From positions 22,060-54,780 of the forward strand of contig MFMN01000010.1 of NCBI GenBank assembly GCA_001783515.1: a stretch of 32,721 bases of DNA, given 5' to 3'. The DNA is from Candidatus Kaiserbacteria bacterium RIFCSPLOWO2_12_FULL_50_10. Its GTDB lineage: Bacteria > Patescibacteriota > Minisyncoccia > Phycocordibacterales > UBA918. The notes beneath the pieces were generated by a model. That model ran no database searches, was not told the origin of the DNA, and was given only the letters and a program-made list of their open reading frames with translations. This document shows, in pieces, positions 7,055-13,886 of the stretch (position 1 is its first letter; every line of letters starts with the position of its first letter). Both the position numbers and the translations under genes were made by a program.

Positions 7055-7549
7055 TCAGTAAAGTCTTTTGCAGAGAACTTGCCCCGTTCCTTCGAGATCG
7101 TACTCGGCATGCTGCCTGGCTTGCGCCATGATCTCGGGGTCGGTCAAGACCTCAAAGCCACAAGCGCGAAAGGCAGCGATGCTTTTTGGATTCCGTGTAC
7201 ATTCGTACACTTTGCGGATAGAGGAGGGTAGTCTCTTGCAGGCAAGCTCGATCATTATTCGAGAATAACCCTTCCTTCTGTGGGGTGGAAGTACCCCATG
7301 CCAACGAAGTCCTGCTTCGTTATCCCCCATGAGGTACCAGCCGGTAACACCGACAGGCTGCCCGTTCACATATGCGACAAGCACTTCTCCTGATTCCGTT
7401 CTGCTGTCGTGATCTTCCCAGCTTTTTGTGTGCAGTGCTGCCGTGGCCGACAGCTCAGGTGTCCAGATTGTATTAAGTTCTGGCACCTCCTCGAAAAGGG
7501 TGCGCTTCGGAGCCCTTGGTTGGGGGAGTAACATCAGAATATTCTGCAT
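7055..7549 (-). CDS. GNAT-family N-acetyltransferase
   Basis: 164 aa from the chosen ATG. The centre carries the acetyl-CoA binding signature of the Gcn5 fold: LRWHGVLPPHRRKGYSRIMIELACKRL (about 97-123), with RRKGYS as the R/QxxGxG/A pyrophosphate loop, preceded by the substrate strand VLVAYVNGQPVGVTGWYLMG. The helix NPKSIAAFRACGFEVL is the typical C-terminal motif B. Acceptor substrate unknown (small molecule or protein amine). The ORF track begins 22 codons earlier; the ATG at 7549 is preferred because AGAGG lies 6 nt upstream. Monocistronic, divergent from trmD. Confidence 0.85.
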   Translation of the reverse strand: MQNILMLLPQPRAPKRTLFEEVPELNTIWTPELSATAALHTKSWEDHDSRTESGEVLVAYVNGQPVGVTGWYLMGDNEAGLRWHGVLPPHRRKGYSRIMIELACKRLPSSIRKVYECTRNPKSIAAFRACGFEVLTDPEIMAQARQHAEYDLEGTGQVLCKRLY

Positions 7550-7631
7550 GACAAACCTCTCTTCTATGTGGAAAGAACATATGCGTACTTTAGCGGATAC
7601 AAACAAAAAACACAAGTTTTGTTTCCAGTCC

Positions 7632-7659
7632 TTGCAGGACAGGGGTTTTCGAGTATAGT
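7632..7659 (+). promoter_or_regulatory. trmD promoter (leaderless)
   Basis: TTGCAG, 16-nt spacer, TATAGT, then 6 nt to the ATG at 7666. A small palindrome GTCC-ttgca-GGAC overlaps the -35. Confidence 0.6.
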
Positions 7660-7665
7660 TTGCGT

Positions 7666-8373
7666 ATGAATATCCACGTTATCACACTCTTTCCTGAAGC
7701 TTGCAAGGCGTATACTGATGCGAGTGTGCTTGGGCGTGCGCAGGTTGCAGAGAAGGGGAAGGGGGCGAAGCAGAAAGGGGTGCAGCTTTCGGTGAATTAC
7801 TATAATCCACGCGATTATTCGACAGAGCGACACAGTAAGGTTGACGATAAGCCGTTTGGAGGCGGTCCAGGTATGGTAATGGCAGCTCAGCCCATACTTT
7901 CCGCATATAAAGTGGCAATGCCTCGCGCAAAGAAGAATACTCGCGTGCTTATGATGTCGCCGCGTGGGCGGAAGTTCGACCAAGCGATGGCGAAAGAGCT
8001 TGCCGCAAGCACCGATAATCTTGTGCTTATCGCCGGACGCTATGAAGGAATTGATGCGCGTGTCAAAGAAATTCTTGGTGCAGAAGAGGTGTCTGTCGGC
8101 GACTATGTCCTCACGGGCGGAGAACTTCCTGCGCTCACGATTATCGACGCGGTCGCACGCCACATCCCTGGCGTTCTTGGAGACATCGACTCTCTCGAAG
8201 ACGACCGAGCAACCAGCGGCATCACGTACACAAAGCCTGTTGACCTTGTGTATAAAAAGAAACACTATCCCGTTCCCGAAATTCTCCTTTCAGGACATAC
8301 CGCCAACATCAACGCCTGGCGCGAAGGCAAACCGCTTCCTGATCCAAAACATGTTCTTAAGCGGAAGAAGTAG
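7666..8373 (+). CDS. trmD: tRNA (guanine37-N1)-methyltransferase
   Basis: 235 aa SPOUT methyltransferase. It transfers a methyl group from S-adenosylmethionine to N1 of G37 in tRNAs reading CNN and some CGG codons, preventing +1 frameshifts. Family motifs: FGGGPGMVM (about 64-72), LIAGRYEGIDARV (about 119-131) and SVGDYVLTGGELPAL (about 142-156), which build the trefoil-knot SAM pocket, then LLSGHTANINAWR near the C-terminus. The track's TTG start (7660) lies on the -10 box, so ATG 7666 is chosen. In many bacteria trmD follows rpsP-khpA-rimM and precedes rplS. Here it stands alone, and khpA is about 20 kb away. Confidence 0.95.
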   Translation: MNIHVITLFPEACKAYTDASVLGRAQVAEKGKGAKQKGVQLSVNYYNPRDYSTERHSKVDDKPFGGGPGMVMAAQPILSAYKVAMPRAKKNTRVLMMSPRGRKFDQAMAKELAASTDNLVLIAGRYEGIDARVKEILGAEEVSVGDYVLTGGELPALTIIDAVARHIPGVLGDIDSLEDDRATSGITYTKPVDLVYKKKHYPVPEILLSGHTANINAWREGKPLPDPKHVLKRKK

Positions 8374-8490
8374 TCAGACCATAAGCGTCGTGCTCTAGCG
8401 CCTGGATCCTTCCAGGATGACAAAAGTTACATTGATTGCTTTTGATTACTACATAGTTAAATCCGCGTGAAGCTAACCAGGCAGTATAAC
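8374..8490. repeat. Intergenic stretch with a degenerate REP-like end
   Basis: Contains the palindrome CCTGGA-tcct-TCCAGG (8401-8416) followed by ATGACAA. These are the same words that end the large palindromic element at 21522-21688. This looks like a solo or decayed copy. No gene seen. Confidence 0.45.
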
Positions 8491-8524
8491 AAAAACAGGT
8501 CTCCACTCACGGAGACCTGTTTTT
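8491..8524. terminator. Bidirectional terminator between trmD and tRNA-Ser
   Basis: Perfect AAAAACAGGTCTCC / GGAGACCTGTTTTT inverted repeat with a 6-nt loop. Confidence 0.85.
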
Positions 8525-8532
8525 ACATTGAG

Positions 8533-8619
8533 CGGAAAAGGAGGGATTTGAACCCTCGATACCCGTTAGAGTATGCTTGATTTCGAGTCAAGTGCCTTCA
8601 ACCACTCAGCCACTTTTCC
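8533..8619 (-). tRNA. tRNA-Ser (anticodon CGA)
   Basis: 87-nt class II tRNA on the minus strand. Acceptor GGAAAAG/CTTTTCC, anticodon stem-loop CTTGA-CTCGAAA-TCAAG, a long variable arm and T arm GAGGG-TTCAAAT-CCCTC support serine. Discriminator G; CCA not encoded. It reads TCG codons. It lies 18 nt downstream of tRNA-Gln on the same strand, so the two are probably one transcript. Confidence 0.93.
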
Positions 8620-8637
8620 ATACGCTCGCATCCATTG

Positions 8638-8708
8638 CTGCCAGACTAGGAATCGAACCTAGATAGGCGGAACCAAAACCCGCAGTCCTACCTTTAGACG
8701 ATCTGGCA
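8638..8708 (-). tRNA. tRNA-Gln (anticodon TTG)
   Basis: 71 nt. Acceptor TGCCAGA/TCTGGCA, short D stem GTC/GAC, anticodon loop TTTTGGT, T arm CTAGG-TTCGATT-CCTAG, discriminator G, no encoded CCA. It is transcribed from an upstream promoter together with tRNA-Ser(CGA). Confidence 0.93.
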
Positions 8709-8731
8709 GCACCAGAAACGAACGTGTTGAC

Positions 8732-8760
8732 ACGATATCATTTTTTAAGAAAAGGTACAA
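8732..8760 (-). promoter_or_regulatory. Promoter of the tRNA-Gln/tRNA-Ser(CGA) unit
   Basis: Minus strand TTGTAC, 17-nt spacer ending AAAAAATGA, TATCGT. The tRNA-Ser(TGA) promoter has an almost identical spacer and -10. Confidence 0.55.
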
Positions 8761-8789
8761 CCTTTATCTCATGTGTGGTGCTACGAGTG

Positions 8790-9926
8790 TTAGTCCTCAG
8801 CAAAAAGGGTGATGGTCATTGTTTGGTTGTGCCACTTGCAATTGACACCACTGTCCTCCGTTGGCGCGAGTTCGCCGTTGGTGTAGAAGCCAAATGTTGG
8901 TGTTGTGCCAAGTTCTTTTGCGAGTGCTTCTACCTCGAGATGAGTATTTTCCTTCATAAACGCCTTGCGTCCATAGCAACTTACCGGGAGCGCAAATTGA
9001 GGCTGCATACCAAGCTTTTCCATTGCCTTGTTTGCGGCGCGGCCAGCATGTTCGGCGAGAAGTTCATTAGTGGTATTCATAATGTAGGCATCGGTACCAG
9101 AAGGAATATCGCCGGCAAAAGTGAGACTTTGATGCTCTTTGTCGTATCCAATAACCGTGCGAATAACTTTGCTGCCATCTTTGAGCTGTAGTTCAAGCGG
9201 GAAGGCTCCGCCGGAGGTTGGCAAGTGCGCGGCAAGCTCCTCACCCATAATCTCGGTGAAGACCTCTACGGCAGGGCGGTTGTCGAGTTCGTAGAGTACA
9301 TTGCCGTCCGAGCGGGTAATGGTGTATTTTTTGCTCGTCGCATGCCAGCCGGTCTGCGATGAATAGGCGATATGGATGTGTTTGCCGTAAAAGCCAATGA
9401 GTCCAACCGTGTTGCGTTTTGGTTTTGCATTGAGTCCGACGTATGTTCGTTCCGAGCGGAAACCGTCCGCCGCGAGCGCTCCGGTAACCGCAATGGTATT
9501 GGGTATTGTTGCGTTAATGCCCTCAACAAGTTGTGAGCCGTTCACGCCGACGCCGTCACTTACGACAAAGGCGTGACGAAGGTCGGTGGTTGGCAAAAAT
9601 TCAGCAAGGCGCGCACCTACATCGCGACTCCTGTGAATGTCGTCTATGGTTGTCTCTGCGTACCAGATGCGTGTTTTCTCAAAATAGAGTGCCGCGAGTG
9701 AGAGTGTGCTGTCGAGCAGATCCTTCCCGAGGATTGTCCCCGCATTTGTTGCAATGAGAATGTGTGATTGCGGATAGAGCGTGCGCACCTGTGCGTACAC
9801 ATTCTTTGTTTCAATGATGGCGGTATCGCCAAAAATGAACACGAGCTGTGGTGCTTTGGGTAGCTTTTGTGAGGGCTGTGACCATCCAAGTGATTCGTCC
9901 CACGTGCGTGTATGAACATGTATCAT
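8790..9926 (-). CDS. FIST-domain protein (FIST_N plus FIST_C), stand-alone
   Basis: 378 aa. The N-terminal half (PQLVFIFGDTAII ... HILIATNAGTILGKDLLDSTLSLAAL ... AFVVSDGVGVNGSQLVEGINATIPN ... VTGALAADGFRSERTYVGLN) matches the FIST N domain. The C-terminal half (AVEVFTEIMGEELAAHLPTSGGAFPLEL ... GDIPSGTDAYIMNTTNELLAEHAGRAA ... FGFYTNGELAP) matches FIST C. FIST domains are predicted to sense small ligands such as amino acids and are usually fused to kinases, GGDEF or chemotaxis modules. Here there is no output domain, no signal peptide and no membrane segment, so it is a cytosolic orphan sensor. A possible extended -10 (TGG-TATGCT) lies at 9960-9965 on the minus strand. No clear terminator before tRNA-Gln. 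Confidence 0.85.
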   Translation of the reverse strand: MIHVHTRTWDESLGWSQPSQKLPKAPQLVFIFGDTAIIETKNVYAQVRTLYPQSHILIATNAGTILGKDLLDSTLSLAALYFEKTRIWYAETTIDDIHRSRDVGARLAEFLPTTDLRHAFVVSDGVGVNGSQLVEGINATIPNTIAVTGALAADGFRSERTYVGLNAKPKRNTVGLIGFYGKHIHIAYSSQTGWHATSKKYTITRSDGNVLYELDNRPAVEVFTEIMGEELAAHLPTSGGAFPLELQLKDGSKVIRTVIGYDKEHQSLTFAGDIPSGTDAYIMNTTNELLAEHAGRAANKAMEKLGMQPQFALPVSCYGRKAFMKENTHLEVEALAKELGTTPTFGFYTNGELAPTEDSGVNCKWHNQTMTITLFAED

Positions 9927-10003
9927 ATATCTCTATTAGTTTCTAAGAATACTACGATAAGCATACCACGGGTTTGCGGATTGCATACATCAGCTGGCTG
10001 TGC

Positions 10004-10033
10004 TTGAGGTGTTTTCAAGATATGTGCTACACT
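10004..10033 (+). promoter_or_regulatory. Promoter of the 10069 membrane protein
   Basis: TTGAGG, 18-nt spacer, TGC-TACACT. The ~30-nt leader holds a perfect 6-bp hairpin, GAGACG-cggga-CGTCTC (10041-10057), just before the start codon and could occlude it. Confidence 0.45.
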
Positions 10034-10068
10034 AAAACATAGAGACGCGGGACGTCTCCTGCAACACT

Positions 10069-10779
10069 ATGTCACTTTCAATGTTACTTCTTACCGCAGG
10101 CTCATATCTTCTTGCTATCATGGCAGTATGGTTTGCTGTGCTGGAGATGCGACGCAAAAAAAGCATCGCCCGCGGTATCCTGCTGTGGCTTCTGAGTGTG
10201 CCGTTTGCATTCGTTGCAAGCTATGCCTTTGGAGGCTCATTTCTTTTTGTGCCTGATTTCATGTCACACATTAATGGTATTGTGCTCCTTGCTTATTTTG
10301 CGATTGAGTTCCTTTTGTACGCAGAGATGCAAGGTGGACGCACGCAGATATATTGGCTCATTCTCGGCTCCTCATTTCTCGTTGTGCTCGGGCTTATCGG
10401 GGGATACTTTGTGCCGAATGCATACCATGAAGTTTTCTTCATCTCAATAAAACTACCAATCTTCTTGATGCTTGCGTACATGCTGGTGTATGTATGGCCA
10501 ACATTTATTCATGCTCACTTACGAGTGCTCTCGCTTCTGTGGGGTGCCGTCTTGATTATCGATGCGATTGGTGAACTTTTCTTTGAAATGCCAGAACTAT
10601 TGGATTCTGCGCTCCATATGTCAGGTGGGGTCCTTGGAGTATTCTTTATTATTGGGTATCTCAACGCGCTCGATATGCGCGAGTATTTGCCAGCATTGTA
10701 CTACTTTAATACGCGTCGAGCCTTACTGTACACGGTTTGTGTGCTGCTTGCGGCCGCAGGACTTGTCGCCCTTATGTAG
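10069..10779 (+). CDS. Seven-helix membrane protein of unknown function
   Basis: 236 aa, almost entirely hydrophobic. About seven membrane helices can be drawn, e.g. MLLLTAGSYLLAIMAVWFAVL, GILLWLLSVPFAFVASYAF, IVLLAYFAIEFLLYA, YWLILGSSFLVVLGLIGGYF, PIFLMLAYMLVYV, LLWGAVLIIDAIGELFF and LLYTVCVLLAAAGLVAL. Short charged loops follow the positive-inside rule (EMRRKKS after helix 1). No soluble domain, transporter motif or catalytic residues are recognisable. It recalls the membrane part of 7TM receptor-like proteins seen in CPR genomes without attached kinase domains, as does the protein at 13887. Monocistronic; I see no terminator before rplU. Confidence 0.75.
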   Translation: MSLSMLLLTAGSYLLAIMAVWFAVLEMRRKKSIARGILLWLLSVPFAFVASYAFGGSFLFVPDFMSHINGIVLLAYFAIEFLLYAEMQGGRTQIYWLILGSSFLVVLGLIGGYFVPNAYHEVFFISIKLPIFLMLAYMLVYVWPTFIHAHLRVLSLLWGAVLIIDAIGELFFEMPELLDSALHMSGGVLGVFFIIGYLNALDMREYLPALYYFNTRRALLYTVCVLLAAAGLVALM

Positions 10780-10838
10780 CCCAGAGCGAGCGTACTTTTT
10801 TCCTGTAAACTAAGGGAAAGCGGGAATCCCTCAAAAAG

Positions 10839-10866
10839 TTGCGTTTTTTAGAATTTCTTGTATAGT
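10839..10866 (+). promoter_or_regulatory. rplU promoter
   Basis: TTGCGT, 16-nt spacer, TATAGT; the ATG at 10876 follows 9 nt later, giving a 2-3 nt leader. Confidence 0.6.
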
Positions 10867-10875
10867 AGCGTCACT

Positions 10876-11202
10876 ATGGAAAAAGAAGTACAGTCATTCG
10901 CGGTCATCGAAACCGGCGGCAAGCAGTACAAGGTCGCGGTTGGCGATGTTCTTGATGTTGAACTCCTCGGCGAACTCGAAGAAGGCGCTGATGTTGTCTT
11001 CGATAAGGTTCTCCTTACAGAAAACAATGGCGACACTAAGATCGGTACCCCGTACCTCGCAGGCGCAAAGGTTTCTGCAAAGTATGTTGGTCTCGCAGCA
11101 GGTCCGAAGATTACTATCGTTCGTTACCAGCAGAAGAGTAACCGTGACCGCAAGCAGGGTCATCGCCAGAAGTACGCTCGTGTAGAGATTATGGCGATCT
11201 AA
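10876..11202 (+). CDS. rplU: Ribosomal protein bL21
   Basis: 108 aa large-subunit protein that binds 23S rRNA near helix 46 and contacts L20. FAVIETGGKQYKVAVGD (about 8-24) is the family signature and KSNRDRKQGHRQKYARVEI the conserved C-terminus. The track start (TTG 10858) lies on the promoter, so the ATG at 10876 is chosen. In most bacteria rplU is followed by rpmA (L27); here the next feature is tRNA-Thr, and no L27 gene is in the window. The short gap to the tRNA without a clear promoter suggests a shared rplU/tRNA-Thr transcript. Confidence 0.95.
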   Translation: MEKEVQSFAVIETGGKQYKVAVGDVLDVELLGELEEGADVVFDKVLLTENNGDTKIGTPYLAGAKVSAKYVGLAAGPKITIVRYQQKSNRDRKQGHRQKYARVEIMAI

Positions 11203-11247
11203 TAAAAACAGTATTGTAAATTCTGAGCCCGATTGCGACACAGGATG

Positions 11248-11358
11248 AAACATAGTGCATTTGGAGCCGGCTTAGCTCAGTTGGTAGAGCAATGGTTTTG
11301 TAACCCATAGGTCGTCAGTTCGACTCTGACAGCCGGCTCCAAATGCACTATGTTTTTT
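11248..11358 (+). terminator. Long stem enclosing tRNA-Thr with poly-T end
   Basis: The 18 nt before the tRNA (11248-11265) are a perfect reverse complement of 11338-11355, extending the 7-bp acceptor stem to 25 uninterrupted base pairs. A run of seven T (11353-11359) follows. In RNA the whole tRNA would be the loop of one long terminator-like helix. Confidence 0.8.
11266..11338 (+). tRNA. tRNA-Thr (anticodon TGT)
   Basis: 73 nt. Acceptor GCCGGCT/AGCCGGC, D stem GCTC/GAGC, anticodon loop TTTGTAA, T arm GTCAG-TTCGACT-CTGAC, discriminator T, CCA not encoded. Position 31-39 is a T-C mismatch. It reads ACA and possibly other ACN codons. Confidence 0.93.
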
Positions 11359-11540
11359 TGTGCCTGCCTATTTTTTACCCTAAACCAATAGGTATGAAGA
11401 GCCCGACCGCTTCGCGGACCAGGTCGGTCTCACTGCTAAGGATGTCGACCTCCGTCGACACTTCACAAATATGTTTGCTGGAGCAAACATAGCAGATCAG
11501 TTCGACTCTGACAGCCGGCTCTCGGTACTTTATGAGGAGG
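11359..11540. repeat. Gene-free region with palindromes and a tRNA-Thr tail copy
   Basis: Holds CCGC-ttc-GCGG (11408-11418), TGTCGAC-ctcc-GTCGACA (11443-11460), TATGTTTGC-tgga-GCAAACATA (11470-11491), then a 25-nt exact copy of the tRNA-Thr 3' end (11497-11521 against 11315-11339). No coding capacity seen. The layout parallels the region after tRNA-Met. Confidence 0.7.
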
Positions 11541-11570
11541 ATACACTAATAATCTTAGTGTATTTTTTTT
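11541..11570 (+). terminator. Terminator fused to the valS promoter
   Basis: ATACACTAA-taatc-TTAGTGTAT with an eight-T run whose last two T form the start of the valS -35 TTGACA. Confidence 0.8.
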
Positions 11571-11596
11571 GACAATTTACGCTGCGCCAGTATGCT
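11569..11596 (+). promoter_or_regulatory. valS promoter
   Basis: Consensus TTGACA, 16-nt spacer, TATGCT; ATG 8 nt later. The ORF-track TTG start is in fact the -35 box. Confidence 0.7.
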
Positions 11597-11604
11597 GTAC
11601 GAAT

Positions 11605-13824
11605 ATGAATGAAGGACAACTGAAGGGGAGCGCGCCGGAGATTTTTTCATCGGCGTATAATCACTTGGAGCACGAAGATACGCGATATAAGGAGTGGGAA
11701 GCTTCGGCGCTTTTTAGTCCTGATACTTGTATTGCAGAAGGTATTGCTGCGCCTGATGCGGAGACGTTCTCTATTGTGCTCCCACCGCCAAACGTCACAG
11801 GTACCCTCCATGTGGGGCATGCTTCCATGCTCGCCATTCAAGACATTCTCGTGCGGTACCATCGCATGCGCGGTCACAGAACGCTATGGATTCCTGGCAC
11901 CGACTCTGCAGCGCTTGCGACACAATCAAAGGTTGAAGAAATAATCTATAAAGCAGAAAAGAAAACACGTCACGATATTGGTCGTGAAGAGCTTTTGGTA
12001 CGTATCGATGCCTTTGCAAAAGAAAGTGAAGCAACTATTCTCGGACAAACAAGAAAAATGGGCTCCTCGCTCGATTGGTCGCGCTATGCATTCACGATGG
12101 ACGAAGCGCGCAACAAAGCTGTCACAGAAGCCTTTGTGCGCATGTACGAGAAAGGACTTATTTACCGCGGTAGTCGCATCGTGAACTGGGATCCAAACCT
12201 GCAAACAACGGTGTCTGATGATGAGATTGAGTATAAAGAAGAAACGACGAAGTTTTATTATCTCAAATACGGACCGTTTACCATTGGTACGTCTCGCCCG
12301 GAAACAAAATTCGGCGATAAGTATGTGGTGATGCATCCAGATGATGCTCGGTATGCGGAGTATACACACGGACAAAAAATAACTGTCGAGTGGATCAATG
12401 GGGAAGTCGAAGCAACTATCATCAAGGATGAAGCAATTGATCCAGAATTTGGTACTGGCGTCATGACAATCACCCCATGGCATTCTGCGGTTGACTTTGA
12501 AATTGCCGAACGGCACGGACTTTCTCGTGAGCAAATAATCGATGAGCGCGGCATCCTTCTCCCTATTGCCGGCGAATTCGCGGGGCAGCACATCAAGAAA
12601 GCGCGCGCGGCACTTATTGAAAAGCTTGCCGCAAAGGGGCTTGTGGAAAAAGTGGACGAAGCATACGTGCATAATCTCGCACTTAACAGTCGAGGCGGCG
12701 GCACAATAGAGCCGCAAATCAAAGCACAGTGGTTTATCGGTGTTGAAAAACCGTTTATCATTGAACACTCAGAAATATCAGGCGTGCCGTCGGGTTCTGA
12801 AGTTACCTTGAAGTCACTGATGAAGGCTGCGGTACAATTCGGTGATGTTACCATTGCACCGGATCGTTTCGATAAGATTTACTATCACTGGATTAACAAT
12901 CTTCGGGACTGGTGCATTTCACGTCAGATTTGGTACGGGCATCGCATTCCGGTGTGGTACAAAGGAGATGAAATTTTTGTAGGAACTGCCGCGCCAGAAG
13001 GCGAAGGCTGGACGCAAGAATCCGACACACTCGACACGTGGTTTTCTTCGGGGCTTTGGACCTTCTCAACACTCGGCTGGCCAGAACAAACAGCTGACCT
13101 TAAAAACTATCACCCAACCGCCGTACTCGAAACAGGCTACGACATTCTCTTTTTCTGGGTGGCACGCATGGTGCTTATGTCGACATTCCTCCTCGGGCAG
13201 GTGCCATTCAAAAATGTGTATCTTCACGGGCTCGTTCGTGACGAGAAGGGAAGAAAGATGTCAAAGTCACTTGGCAACATTGTGAATCCACTTGACCTTA
13301 TTGAGAAGTATGGCGCCGACGCGCTCCGTATGGGGCTTATCCTTGGTGCCGCACCTGGCAATGACCTCAACCTTTCTGAACAGAAAATAAAAGGCTACAA
13401 GCATTTTGCAAACAAGATGTGGAATATCACCCGCATGATTCTCATGAATACCGACGTGAGCCTCTACGCAAAACGAGCGGCGGTAGCACAGCATCCGCGC
13501 GATACTGAAATCCTTGCACAACTTGATGCGACGCATGCAGAAATTACGGCACACATGGAGGCATTCGAACTCCATCTCGCCGCAGAAAAGTTTTATCACT
13601 ATGTGTGGCACGAACTCGCCGATCAAATTCTCGAAGAGTCGAAAGAGGTGCTCCATGGTGAGGATGCAGGTGCTCGCGAAGCGCGGGCAGTCGCGCTCAT
13701 GCAGGTGCTTTTGAAGACCCTCACGATGCTCCATCCATTCATGCCGTTCTTGACCGAAACAATATATCAAAACCTTCCCGAAGAACTTCGGGAAGAGAAG
13801 TTCCTCATGGTTCGTAAGTGGTAG
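11605..13824 (+). CDS. valS: Valyl-tRNA synthetase
   Basis: 739 aa class Ia synthetase that charges tRNA-Val and edits mischarged threonine. PPPNVTGTLHVGHA (about 59-72) holds the HIGH motif and GRKMSKSLGN (about 548-557) the KMSKS motif. The CP1 editing domain is present, with TSRPETKFGDKYVVMHPDD (about 230-248) in place of the usual TTRPET. WCISRQIWYGHRIPVW and DTWFSSGLW support ValRS rather than IleRS/LeuRS. The anticodon-binding helical domain ends in LHPFMPFLTETIYQNLPEE, and the chain stops about ten residues later; the C-terminal coiled-coil arm of most bacterial ValRS is absent. Start at 11605 is set by the promoter. Own terminator. Confidence 0.94.
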   Translation: MNEGQLKGSAPEIFSSAYNHLEHEDTRYKEWEASALFSPDTCIAEGIAAPDAETFSIVLPPPNVTGTLHVGHASMLAIQDILVRYHRMRGHRTLWIPGTDSAALATQSKVEEIIYKAEKKTRHDIGREELLVRIDAFAKESEATILGQTRKMGSSLDWSRYAFTMDEARNKAVTEAFVRMYEKGLIYRGSRIVNWDPNLQTTVSDDEIEYKEETTKFYYLKYGPFTIGTSRPETKFGDKYVVMHPDDARYAEYTHGQKITVEWINGEVEATIIKDEAIDPEFGTGVMTITPWHSAVDFEIAERHGLSREQIIDERGILLPIAGEFAGQHIKKARAALIEKLAAKGLVEKVDEAYVHNLALNSRGGGTIEPQIKAQWFIGVEKPFIIEHSEISGVPSGSEVTLKSLMKAAVQFGDVTIAPDRFDKIYYHWINNLRDWCISRQIWYGHRIPVWYKGDEIFVGTAAPEGEGWTQESDTLDTWFSSGLWTFSTLGWPEQTADLKNYHPTAVLETGYDILFFWVARMVLMSTFLLGQVPFKNVYLHGLVRDEKGRKMSKSLGNIVNPLDLIEKYGADALRMGLILGAAPGNDLNLSEQKIKGYKHFANKMWNITRMILMNTDVSLYAKRAAVAQHPRDTEILAQLDATHAEITAHMEAFELHLAAEKFYHYVWHELADQILEESKEVLHGEDAGAREARAVALMQVLLKTLTMLHPFMPFLTETIYQNLPEELREEKFLMVRKW

Positions 13825-13830
13825 CTATAT

Positions 13831-13855
13831 AAAAAGAGTACTCGGTACTCTTTTT
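13831..13855 (+). terminator. valS terminator
   Basis: AAAAAGAGTAC / GTACTCTTTTT inverted repeat with a tiny loop. Confidence 0.8.
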
Positions 13856-13873
13856 ATGTTATCTACATTGTTG

Positions 13874-13879
13874 TATACT
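13874..13879 (+). promoter_or_regulatory. -10 box of the 13887 gene (leaderless)
   Basis: TATACT, 7 nt before the ATG, downstream of the valS terminator. Confidence 0.55.
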
Positions 13880-13886
13880 CACAGGC

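Noticed and set aside
7564-8265. 233-aa minus-strand ORF across trmD
   Set aside because: Antisense to trmD, Cys/His/Arg-rich shadow.
11926-12768. 280-aa minus-strand ORF in valS
   Set aside because: Antisense shadow; composition unlike real proteins.
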